A DNA stretch of 64,000 nt from contig NC_135567.1 in the NCBI RefSeq assembly GCF_964340395.1, positions 11,948,984 through 12,012,983 on the forward strand, given 5' to 3'. Below are positions 55,678-64,000 of this stretch, piece by piece (within the stretch, counting starts at the first letter, position 1; the number at the start of each line of letters is the position of its first letter). The DNA is from Glandiceps talaboti (taxonomy: Eukaryota; Hemichordata; Enteropneusta; Spengelidae). Both the position numbers and the translations under genes were made by a program. The notes below the pieces were generated by a model, which worked only from the letters and a program-made list of their open reading frames with translations, had not been told where the DNA came from and did no database searches.

Positions 55678-57237
55678 ATGGCAACCGGTGGTTACAGAGT
55701 TGTGGTAATAACGTCCAGAGAAACAGTTGGTTCAATTAAATCCTTTGTGACTGACCTATCTACAAATCTATACAACAACTCTGACCTCAGTGACGTAGAG
55801 TTGAAAGTCGGGGCAAAGAAATACCATGCACATAAGTTCCTGCTGGCCAACTTCAGTGACGTTTTCCGTACCATGTTGGTGGAAGGCCGCTGGGCAGATG
55901 CTAAGAAACCTATCGTTGCTTTAGAAGAGACACCAGAATGTGTTAAGGTTTTTGATAGATTTTTAAGATTTATGTATTGTGGGCAGATAGATTTAGATAT
56001 TAAGAGTGCTGTACCTTTATTATCTTTAGCAGATAAATACAACGTTCATCAGATTAAGTCTTTATGTGAAGATTACATGGTTAGACAAGTCGAAAATTAC
56101 AGCAATGTAAACGGGGCTTTACAGTGGTGGAAGTTTGCAGAAAGTTTTAGTTTAGAGAGTTTGTCAAACAGTTGTTTTGATTTGATTTGTGAAAATTTAG
56201 ATGAGGCGTTGGTTGCCAGGGAGTGGGTGGGTTTACACTTTGACCATTTGTGTAAACTCTTAGAAACCACTGAGCTGTATATTACTGATGAATATGTATT
56301 GTATAACGGCGTTGCAAAGTGGGTACAAGCCAAGACACATACACACACGACAGACAAATATATTGACCAACTGCTATCCTTCATTCGCTTTCCACAAATG
56401 ACACCCGAGCAGCTTGATCGTATTGAAAAATCACTACTATGTAAAAATAATATCTCGAAATTTATGCAGTTTTTGTATGAAGCCTTTAAATTTCACTCGA
56501 TGAGTAATAAGGCCAGGGCGAAATTCACGGGTATAAAGTTTGAACCACGAATGTACGGATTCGATATGAAATCTCAAAATTCATGGACAACTCTAAATCT
56601 GGAGTCAACTATGTTAACTACTCGTAATGGTAAAGAGTATCATTCGAATCTGAAGACTGTTTACACTGTCAAAGTTCAAACGAATATGGCGCCAGGAAAT
56701 CAGGCACCGCAGGTGTCAAACCAGATCTCTTGGTCCCTGGCCATTAACATCGTGCTGATAGAACGGAATAGGTATCTTATTTTGCAGTTTATTCCAGACA
56801 AACAGCATAATAATATGAAATACCGACTCAATATTACACTGACAGAAAAGGGGGTTGGTCAGACAGGGAGAAATAATGGTGGCAGTCCATCACCTGATAC
56901 GAAACTGGGCTCTGTTATGGGTATTGCCAAATTCGACGGCACTGTTGGTGCATTCAATCCCCATGTAGCTTCACTAGTTTCGCATAAAGGTCTCGATGAG
57001 ACGAAGAAAATGGAGGTTACTGATTGGTTAAGGAAAATATATCAGGAACAAATTCAACATGTGAGTGGATCATTGGGATACTACGGAAGTTACTCAACTA
57101 ATCCTTGGAATGACAAATACAGTAATAGTCCGCGAAATCCCAAATCTGCTGTACTATGTGCATTCCTAGATGTTGATGATCATTCCCTAAACATTTCAAT
57201 GACTCCGCGTGTCTTTGTCTATCATGGAAGTCGATGA
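55678..57237 (+). CDS. BTB/BACK protein, BTBD17-like
   Basis: 519 residues in one coding exon; ATG 55678 lies 14 bp after an acceptor (ATCTTTTAAG, about 55664). The BTB domain covers about 30-137: DLSDVELKVG, then AHKFLLANFSDVFRTML, ending FMYCGQIDL ... LADKYNVHQIKSLCEDY. The BACK domain follows at about 142-260 (WWKFAESFSL, REWVGLHFDHLCKLLE, VAKWVQ). A C-terminal region of about 240 residues resembles that of BTBD17-type proteins. BTB domains dimerise and often recruit cullin-3; the substrate or partner here is unknown. AATAAA lies at 57513. Codon use and length look intact. A truncated copy of its BACK region is at 63257-63465. Confidence 0.93.
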   Translation: MATGGYRVVVITSRETVGSIKSFVTDLSTNLYNNSDLSDVELKVGAKKYHAHKFLLANFSDVFRTMLVEGRWADAKKPIVALEETPECVKVFDRFLRFMYCGQIDLDIKSAVPLLSLADKYNVHQIKSLCEDYMVRQVENYSNVNGALQWWKFAESFSLESLSNSCFDLICENLDEALVAREWVGLHFDHLCKLLETTELYITDEYVLYNGVAKWVQAKTHTHTTDKYIDQLLSFIRFPQMTPEQLDRIEKSLLCKNNISKFMQFLYEAFKFHSMSNKARAKFTGIKFEPRMYGFDMKSQNSWTTLNLESTMLTTRNGKEYHSNLKTVYTVKVQTNMAPGNQAPQVSNQISWSLAINIVLIERNRYLILQFIPDKQHNNMKYRLNITLTEKGVGQTGRNNGGSPSPDTKLGSVMGIAKFDGTVGAFNPHVASLVSHKGLDETKKMEVTDWLRKIYQEQIQHVSGSLGYYGSYSTNPWNDKYSNSPRNPKSAVLCAFLDVDDHSLNISMTPRVFVYHGSR

Positions 57238-57512
57238 AAGGAAACTGTAAGTCTAAGGGCAGAAATCATTAAATTTTCGTCGTTCTTCTGTTTTGCTCCA
57301 AGGCGATTTTTTCAGGGTATTTTTGTAAGTATTGAACAGCTGGTGACATGATACAATGTGGTATAGAATGTACAGATGTATGTATGTGTGAATAAGGTAC
57401 CGGTTATATCATTTTTCCGCCCTATAATTGATATGTAATGATTTAAAATGTTTTAGAATTGGAATGTTTCACATAAAATAAGTCATTGTTTGAAATTTCA
57501 AAAAGTGTGACT

Positions 57513-57518
57513 AATAAA
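57513..57518 (+). terminator. Poly(A) signal of the BTB gene
   Basis: AATAAA 276 bp after the stop codon, directly before a (TTTA)n tract. Confidence 0.6.
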
Positions 57519-57534
57519 GTTGCGTTGCTTTAAC

Positions 57535-57536
57535 AT

Positions 57537-57603
<67 letters not shown>

Positions 57604-57705
57604 TGTGCGTGCATGCATTAGTGCGAGTATGCATGCATGTGCGTGCGTATGTATGTATATGTGTATGTATGTATGTATGTATGTATGTATGTATGTATGT
57701 GCATG
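57535..57705. repeat. (TTTA)n and (ATGT)n microsatellites
   Basis: About 70 bp of TTTA, then a GTGCGTGCATG-type run and ATGT repeats. Confidence 0.95.
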
Positions 57706-57916
57706 TGTATATTACTCGAGTCAATACATTATTATACAACTGTATGGCTATATAAACTTCACTTTAATTCACCTATGGAGAGATATTGTGGCAGATACAC
57801 GCATTTGCTTGGCTATTGACATAATTAAATGTATGGTAGGTAAATGAAGTGTACAATTTTGCAAAGTACAAGGTACATGTAAACCGACTGCTCCTGAGGT
57901 TTTATTGTTCAAAAAG

Positions 57917-57917
<1 letters not shown>

Positions 57918-57991
<74 letters not shown>
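57918..57991. repeat. (GA)n microsatellite
   Basis: About 37 GA dinucleotides, uninterrupted. Followed further on by a G-run at 58141-58153. Confidence 0.95.
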
Positions 57992-57993
<2 letters not shown>

Positions 57994-58319
57994 TGTTAGT
58001 ATACACACAACACAAATAGTCCAAATTAATAGAGTCCTTATTGACAGTGTTAGTACGATTTACAAACTGTGGTTTCTTATTTACATTGTCTTCTACTCCC
58101 AGTACTATCTTCCTTATTGTCCTGTTCGAGGGGGGATGGGAGGGGGGGGGGGGCTACGACCTTGAACTTTACATTTCCTGATATCTAGTCTTTGTAACTG
58201 TCTCACTTCTTGGAGCAGTCGCCTGTTTTCTTCCCCCTGATTTTTGTCATGTCCTGGCGGATTGTGACATCTTTAAATTCTGATTTACTGGTTGTTAGTT
58301 TATTTGCATTCTTTAGTAT

Positions 58320-58930
58320 TCTTCTCTAAACACGCTGATACTGCTGTTTCTAAAGCTAGCCCAACGGAAATAGTGTGTATCTATGGCAACCACCGATATC
58401 GAATGGAATTGTGGGTCCAGATACGCAGTCTCTGACGATACGACCGTTGAATTGGACGCAAACAAACGAGATACGCTTGCGCAATTGCGACAACACTTTT
58501 ATTAGTGCAGTGAATAACTGAAATGGAATTCAATTGTGACTCGCAGCATCTTTAAAAAGGTACATGAAAGATAATCATGAATGTCCAAAATGAAACACAG
58601 AGATAGTGTTACAACGCGGTCTGAGTTGTCCTTGATATAATGACTGCTTCAACACGCACGAACAGGCGATTCGCCATTATACTAGTGTTGCGAGTCTCAG
58701 AGCTAAATTAATTCCTTTCAGGATATTTGGTAATTGTCATTATGCTTTCCGAAATGAAGTCAACATACATTTAACTTTGTGCAGTACAATGATATTCTGT
58801 TAGGAAACAAATTATGTTTTGCACATCTGAAAATCACGTATTTCGCAATTGTTTGTAACAAGTACGATTAATGAGTCAACACGTTAAATATGACGTAATT
58901 GTTAATTTCAGAACCTCCATATATGGTTTC
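58320..58930 (+). repeat. Tandem segmental duplication, copy 1 (with candidate 5' exon)
   Basis: Homologous to 59380-59790. Landmarks are AAAGCTAGCCCAACG, CACCGATATCGAATGGAATT, CGCAGCATCTTT..AAAAGG with a donor at 58560, GAATGTCCAAAATGAA and GTTAATTTCAGAACCTC. The exon end matches the candidate BTB first exon at 53569. Confidence 0.75.
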
Positions 58931-58967
58931 ATTGTTATGTAAAACTATAAATATAACATTAAAGGTT

Positions 58968-59175
58968 GCAGTATAATACAAAAGTATACAATTGTGTACT
59001 ATCCTATAGTTTACCACACTACATTACACACAATAATGTAGTATAGGATAGTATACAATAGTATACTTTTGTATACTGCACTACATTACATATCACTATT
59101 CTACACTACATTGCAAGACACTACACTACACCACACCACACCACACCACACTACACTACACCACACTACAAGAAA
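58968..59175. repeat. Inverted repeat and CACTA/CCACA pentamer tract
   Basis: Arms of about 40 bp (AAAAGTATACAATTGTGTAC type, 58968-59007 and 59041-59080) are followed by irregular CACTA/CACCA pentamers to about 59170. They separate the two duplicated segments. Confidence 0.75.
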
Positions 59176-59379
59176 GTGGAACAAGGCAAGGCTGATATTA
59201 GCTTCGCTGCATTGCACATGCTGAGTAGACCAAGAAAGGCCAGTTTCACCGATTCGTCATCGCATGACATCTCTAGAATAGAGACGTCTGTTGTTGGGCG
59301 GGACATTTTGCAAACCAAGTTAGAGGAAATACACTTCTTTATTTAACCCTAGCCCAAACAACAACAACTTCCGTAACCT

Positions 59380-59790
59380 TTCCTAAATATGCTGATACTA
59401 CGGTTTCAAAAGCTAGCCCAACGCCCCCGACGGAAATAGTATACGTCAACCACCGATATCGAATGGAATTATGGGTCCAAGTACACAGTCTCTGACGACA
59501 CGACCATCGAAAAGGAAGCAAACAACCGAGCGAGATACAGTGTACGCAGCGTCTTTTAAAAGGTTCGTGAAAGAAAATTATGAATGTCCAAAATGAAGCA
59601 CATACAGATAGTGTTAAAACACGGCCTGAGTTCGCCTTATATATTAATATAACGTCAGCTTCAACATGGACAGGTAACCTACCATTATACTAGTATTTCG
59701 CAATTGTTTGTAACAAGTGCGATTGATGAGTCATCACGGTTAATATGACGTGATTGTTAATTTCAGAACCTCACTGTGTGGTTTCGAGCT
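59380..59790 (+). repeat. Tandem segmental duplication, copy 2 (with candidate 5' exon)
   Basis: The second copy of 58320-58930, with a donor GTTCGT at 59563. It lacks about 50 bp upstream of the exon end and about 150 bp after GAATGTCCAAAATGAA compared with copy 1. Confidence 0.75.
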
Positions 59791-60796
59791 TGAATTAGTT
59801 CAGTGGTTTGCATGCAACGGTATCAAAGTTGTCTTCAATTGAAATCAAATGCTAAGTGTATTTACCAAAAAAAGAATCAAACCATGTGAGAGAATGTCTG
59901 GTCATTTAAATCTTGTCGACATTTTTGGTTGATATTGATAACTTGAAAACAGTGTAAAAATGAGCTTTCACTTTAATTTCTTAGTACACACTCGTTTTTG
60001 AAGGCAAAACCAGTCAACCTGAAATTCGTGGTAATACGACGCGGTACTGTAATTGATCACGGAGTAAAATTTTGTTTACCTATTCGTAGTTCTCAATGCA
60101 AACGTTAGTACATTTTACATGTGTAAGTCTAACCCCCAGACAACTTTTAGTGGCCTGAGGTCGTCCATTGACTACAGCGACCACAATGATAGGGTTATTT
60201 TTCCAGGTAAATTTATATGAAAGCACTGCATTAATTATCCTCTGTGATTGGAATACCAGACCCAACATATTAGACACATTAGTTCCACAAACATTATCTG
60301 GAGAGAGGTCAACTTAACACCCATGCTCCACGACGTTATCCACAATGTCTTACCTCATTGTGTCACCTTCTCTCACGTGAGACAGTCAGAGCCTCTAGCC
60401 TCTCCTTTCCTCATATATCGATAGATTTATAGAAAAGTTGCAGTGATTTCGTTTTTTATGTTCTGATATTATGTAACCATGGTGACAGTGATGGACTGTA
60501 CCTATGTAGGATGTGACAGCGATGAGATCCAAAACCATAACCACAACCATAACCTTCCCTGATTTTATTTTATTAAATAGTGATTCCCTCCGTGAACCGG
60601 TTTTGTAATCTAAATCCATCCCGCACCTTTATGATTACTAAAAGCTCGCTCACTAAGAAAATGAACTCCACATAACCTCTGTGCGATGCTATTTTTAGTA
60701 TGTATGTCAGACTTCAATGAGTCAGCATATATATAAGTTGTTTTGCATGTTGTTTTACAAATTTTAAAAAAGTACCAGCGTTGACTTGGTGATAGT
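59791..60796. other. Unassigned stretch
   Basis: No gene or repeat family recognised. Confidence 0.55.
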
Positions 60797-60798
60797 AT

Positions 60799-60849
<51 letters not shown>

Positions 60850-60851
60850 TC
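60797..60851. repeat. (TTTA)n microsatellite
   Basis: About 13-14 tandem TTTA units. Confidence 0.95.
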
Positions 60852-60914
60852 TTTCAACTTTGTCTGGTAGTCCACACAGGTGACGAACACCCATAAACGC
60901 TGATCGTTTATGTT

Positions 60915-61080
60915 CTCCGTTGCTTTCCAAATAGTCTCTGTGTTATCTGCTTCTTGCTATCAGATATACATCCATTACAGATTGGAAGAACAGTTCATAT
61001 TTTTATTTTTTTTAAGTTAATGTCAGTTTCTGCATCCACTATTTCTTGCGAGACTACACAGTTTTCGCGATTAAACTTTC
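60915..61080 (+). repeat. Dispersed conserved block (copy 3 of 3)
   Basis: Homologous to 7030-7231 and 27395-27600. Here too a frame with PLQIGRTV and FKLMSVSASTISCE remains open. Confidence 0.65.
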
Positions 61081-61947
61081 AGTTGACATTTATCTTACGA
61101 TATCAACAGTTAGGTCGTTTGTTTTTATTCAACAGGAGATTTGTCACTGGTACTTGGACATTTTCACGTCATTTGTCGACATTACCGAACATATACAGAT
61201 ACTAACCGGAGTAGATATCCCACCGAGGTACGTGTCTAAGACCACGACGAATCAGTACACATTGGCTTGTCATGTTGTAAGGGTAAACACGTAAATTAAA
61301 TCAAATGTACTTTTGGGTCTGCATACAAAAATTAGCGACCTCAATGGCGATCACAATTTCAAACCGGTTTTGTACAACTTATGGATAATATCGACCACTG
61401 ATTAACATGTACAATGTCGAATTATTGGTATTTTAACAATTTTCAGTGAATATATTGTAACTGTCTGATCGACAAATGACATTCCAGTTATAACTACTCT
61501 AGCTTTAATATGGTAACAGATTCAAAACCGAATTTTTGCTCAACATTTACAGTTGCAATTACACTACCTACAGAAAACATTGACCACTAATAATCAGATG
61601 AAATGTCTATGAGTAGTTGACAATTTTAGTGAATACATCTTTAGTTATTTGATAAAAAAATGGTATAGTTGCAGTTAGTTGTTTTAAACACTTAATACTT
61701 ACTGTTGATACTGTTGCTTTGTCATCCTTTATAAACAGTCATTGAGGTTAAGTTGTGATAAAGCATTTTTCTCACTACATGCATGCCTTGTATGTAACCC
61801 ACTACATGCCAGTTTGATATTGAGTGTATTGTTGGAGACAACTTGTTATTATTCCTTGATATTTTTTTTCTCATTCAGCCAAGGGAAATAACAGTGACCT
61901 GACAGGCTTTATCACTACAAGTCGGTAGACGAGCACAGATACAGATC

Positions 61948-62718
61948 ATGATGGCTGGATCTATGGTCAATCAGGAGCAATTCCAGTACATGCAAAACAT
62001 GTATCGCTATATGGAATACTTCGTCAGCGTCACCCAGGGAGGAATAAGTCAGGGAGGGGTATATCAGCAGCAAATAAGTCTGGGAGGTGGATATCAGCAA
62101 CAGATAGGTCAGGGAGGGGTATATCAGCAACAGGTAGGTCAGGGAGGGGTATATCAGCAACAGGTAGGTCAGGGAGGTGGATATCAGCAACAGGTAGGTC
62201 AGGGAGGGGTATATCAGCAACAGGTAGGTCAGGGAGGTGGATATCAGCAACAGATAGGTCAGGGAAGTGGATATCAGCAACAGGTAGGTCAGGGAAGTGG
62301 ATATCAGCAACAGGTAGGTCAGGGAAGTGGATATCAGCAACATATAGGTCAGGGAAGTGGATATCAGCAACAGGTAGGTCAGGGAAGTGGATATCAGCAA
62401 CAGGTAGGTCAGGGAAGTGGATATCAGCAACAAGTAGGTCAGGGAGGTGGATATCAGCAACAGATTGGTCAGGGAAGTGGATATCAGCAACAGATAGGTC
62501 AGAGAGGGGTATTTCAGCAGCAAATAAGTCTGGGAGGTGGATATCAGCAACAGATAGGTCAGGGAGGTGGATATCAGCAACAAATAGGTCAGGGAGGTGG
62601 ATACCAGCATCAGGTAGGGCTTGGAGGTGGATATCAGCAACAGATTCATCTGGGATGTGGATATCAGCAACAGATAGCCCAGGGAGGCGCATATCAGCAA
62701 CCGATAGGTGTATATTAG
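61948..62718 (+). CDS. Gly/Gln/Tyr-rich repeat protein (low-complexity), possible new gene
   Basis: 256 residues. ATG 61948 follows a good acceptor (TTTTTTTTCTCATTCAG, about 61879). A 30-residue unique head (MMAGSMVNQEQFQYMQNMYR ...) is followed by about 22 copies of a 10-residue unit GYQQQ(V/I)GQG(G/S) encoded by a 30-bp DNA repeat; it ends QQPIGVY. The composition is prion-like or structural; I recognise no family. The 30-bp unit also keeps two minus-strand frames open, but only the plus frame has a unique N-terminus, an ATG and an upstream acceptor. It may splice from the duplicated 5' exon at 59562. Expression is unproven. Confidence 0.5.
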   Translation: MMAGSMVNQEQFQYMQNMYRYMEYFVSVTQGGISQGGVYQQQISLGGGYQQQIGQGGVYQQQVGQGGVYQQQVGQGGGYQQQVGQGGVYQQQVGQGGGYQQQIGQGSGYQQQVGQGSGYQQQVGQGSGYQQHIGQGSGYQQQVGQGSGYQQQVGQGSGYQQQVGQGGGYQQQIGQGSGYQQQIGQRGVFQQQISLGGGYQQQIGQGGGYQQQIGQGGGYQHQVGLGGGYQQQIHLGCGYQQQIAQGGAYQQPIGVY

Positions 62719-62730
62719 TAACACCTATCG
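62702..62730. other. Perfect hairpin across the stop codon of the repeat ORF
   Basis: CGATAGGTGT and ACACCTATCG are 10-bp inverted arms around a 9-base loop that contains the TAG stop. Probably incidental; it could affect the mRNA 3' end. Confidence 0.6.
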
Positions 62731-63250
62731 TCAGGGGAGGTGTACCTTTCGTGACTGGACTTGGGTTCCATTGGGTAACAAGGGTAGAAGCTTAAAGTGG
62801 CCATATGGATGAGGATTGGGTATTTCCTTTTTTTTTTTTTTTTACACATTATTAAGATTTTTGCAATGTACTGAGTTACAAACACAGGCTTATTAGTCAA
62901 TGTTGTTTTATTCAATCAATACAACACACAATATAGTAGTAGAACGGTATCAGCAGAGTTGGGTTGCTAAATTACACATGGAAATACTATGTACGGTAAC
63001 GATTAGTATACCTGGATACTAAGCCTGTGTTTGTATTACTGTCAATTGTTCAAAGCATTTAGCCGACCACAGACATGTGTTATAATCAAGTTTATGTCTA
63101 GTTATGCAGGAGAAGACACAACCATGTCCCATATTTTATATAATCATAATCAGAAACTAACTAGGTGTTACTATATGTCATAATTATACTAGATTCTCAG
63201 AAATACAGAAGTACAGGAATCAAGTATTATTACAAAAGTGTTGTAACATT
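62731..63250. other. Non-coding stretch with a direct repeat
   Basis: Contains the TTAAAGTGGCCATATGGATG motif (62793) and, at 63018-63105, the first copy of a roughly 88-bp direct repeat (CAAAGCATTTAGCCGACCAC) whose second copy is at 63757-63845. Confidence 0.7.
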
Positions 63251-63256
63251 TTATAG

Positions 63257-63465
63257 TTGTAGTTTGCAAGCTTTACTTTAGAAAATGTGTCAAATAGTTG
63301 CTTTGAATTGATTTGTCAACATCTAGATAAGGTGTTAGTAGCCAGAAAGTGGGTTGGTTTACATTTTGATAACCTGTGTAAGCTATTAGAAAGCACTAAA
63401 CTGTGCGTATTACTGACGGGTATGAGTTGTACAAAGGGGGTCGCTAAATGGATACAACCAGGATG
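63257..63465 (+). pseudogene. Truncated pseudogene of the BTB gene (BACK region)
   Basis: About 75-80 percent identical by eye to 56125-56330 of the BTB gene. The frame reads NSCFELICQHL, ARKWVGLHFDNLCKLLEST and VAKWIQ, with a scrambled stretch between caused by compensating indels and a stop soon after. There is no BTB domain upstream and no C-terminal region downstream. It lies between the two 88-bp direct repeats. Confidence 0.85.
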
Positions 63466-63915
63466 ACTGCACAGAACATTAACGAATGCAATCAAGTTCT
63501 CGTGATATGCTTACCTTCCTACATATTATATAGATCAGATTTGTGTGTGTGTGTGTATCTTACTTACCAGGACAGTGTTCTTAAACAATACACTTTATAC
63601 TTTGTTACATTAACCTTTCCATAGCAATTCGCAGGTTAGGTAAAATTCAAATGTACTAGTATTAATTTCCATCGAGGTTTGAGTACATTTTAATGAATAA
63701 GAGTGAATATTGTCATGTATCTTGCTTTATTACATCAATAAGATTTCACTTTTGATGTACTGCATTCTGATTCGCATTACTGTCAATGGTTCAAAGCATT
63801 TAGCCGACCACAGAAATATGTTATGATCAAGTTAATGTCTATTAAAAAGGGTACCATCGTTTGTAATACAATTATAAAATGATTTTGGTTAATATATGAT
63901 AGAAAACAGACATGT
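63466..63915. other. Non-coding stretch after the pseudogene
   Basis: Holds the second 88-bp direct-repeat copy (63757-63845) and a short GT run (63541-63556). Nothing else is seen. Confidence 0.6.
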
Positions 63916-63917
63916 AC

Positions 63918-64000
63918 TTATGTATGTATGTATGTATGTATGTATGTATGTATGTATGTATGTATGTATGTGTGTGTGTGTGTGTGTGTGCGTGCGTGCG
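63918..64000. repeat. (ATGT)n and (GT)n microsatellite, cut by the window end
   Basis: About 13 ATGT units, then GT and GCGT dinucleotide-type repeat running to the end of the window. Confidence 0.95.

Noticed and set aside
61915-62724. Two long minus-strand ORFs (269 and 220 codons) over the 30-bp repeat
   Set aside because: They exist only because a 30-bp unit without stops keeps every frame periodic. They lack a unique N-terminus and supporting splice sites; the plus frame is better supported.

Overview
This is eukaryotic, AT-rich DNA from a repeat-heavy genome. It has spliced genes with GT-AG introns, large 5' introns, many short inverted-repeat (MITE-like) transposons, and dense mini- and microsatellites. 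The proteins are animal: C2H2 zinc-finger factors, a GT29 alpha-2,8-type sialyltransferase, an EMI plus multi-EGF secreted protein and a BTB/BACK protein. An ST8Sia-type enzyme points to an invertebrate deuterostome (hemichordate, cephalochordate or echinoderm grade), but that is inference. No tRNA, rRNA, viral gene or intact transposase was recognised.

Layout. (1) 2.9-31.4 kb is a tail-to-tail inverted gene duplication. ZNF-A is on + (promoter/exon 1 about 2.95-3.26 kb, coding exon 9.39-13.47 kb). ZNF-B is on - (promoter/exon 1 about 31.37-31.02 kb, coding exon 25.81-21.64 kb). The coding exons, the promoter/exon-1 blocks and one intronic block are all mirrored. Introns and spacer are filled with satellites and MITEs, including a transposon family that carries a 65-bp minisatellite. 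(2) 31.4-38.7 kb has no recognisable gene and contains a divergent inverted-repeat pair. (3) 38.77-42.39 kb is a four-exon sialyltransferase on +. Its catalytic motif-VS histidine appears to be missing, and its stop codon lies inside a MITE. (4) 42.4-48.2 kb is repeats: a long hairpin, nested MITEs, a 1.6-kb array of a 39-bp unit and tetranucleotide tracts. (5) 48.2-52.6 kb is a three-exon multi-EGF gene on -, with a retroelement-like ORF fragment directly behind its stop. (6) 52.7-57.5 kb is a BTBD17-like BTB/BACK gene on +, arranged head to head with the EGF gene. (7) 58.2-64 kb holds two further copies of the BTB gene's candidate 5' exon, a glycine/glutamine/tyrosine repeat ORF, and a truncated pseudogene of the BACK region. 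Together these suggest tandem duplication of the BTB locus followed by decay.

Nothing here is an operon. The two ZNF copies are candidate DNA-binding regulators. The sialyltransferase (Golgi), the EGF protein (secreted) and the BTB protein are functionally separate neighbours. The most unusual signals are the mirrored ZNF pair with a shared DR1-type nuclear-receptor half-site pair, the possibly inactive sialyltransferase ending in a transposon, the tandemly repeated splice acceptor of the EGF gene, and the BTB-locus duplication beside a repeat-built ORF. All coordinates and alignments were made by eye.
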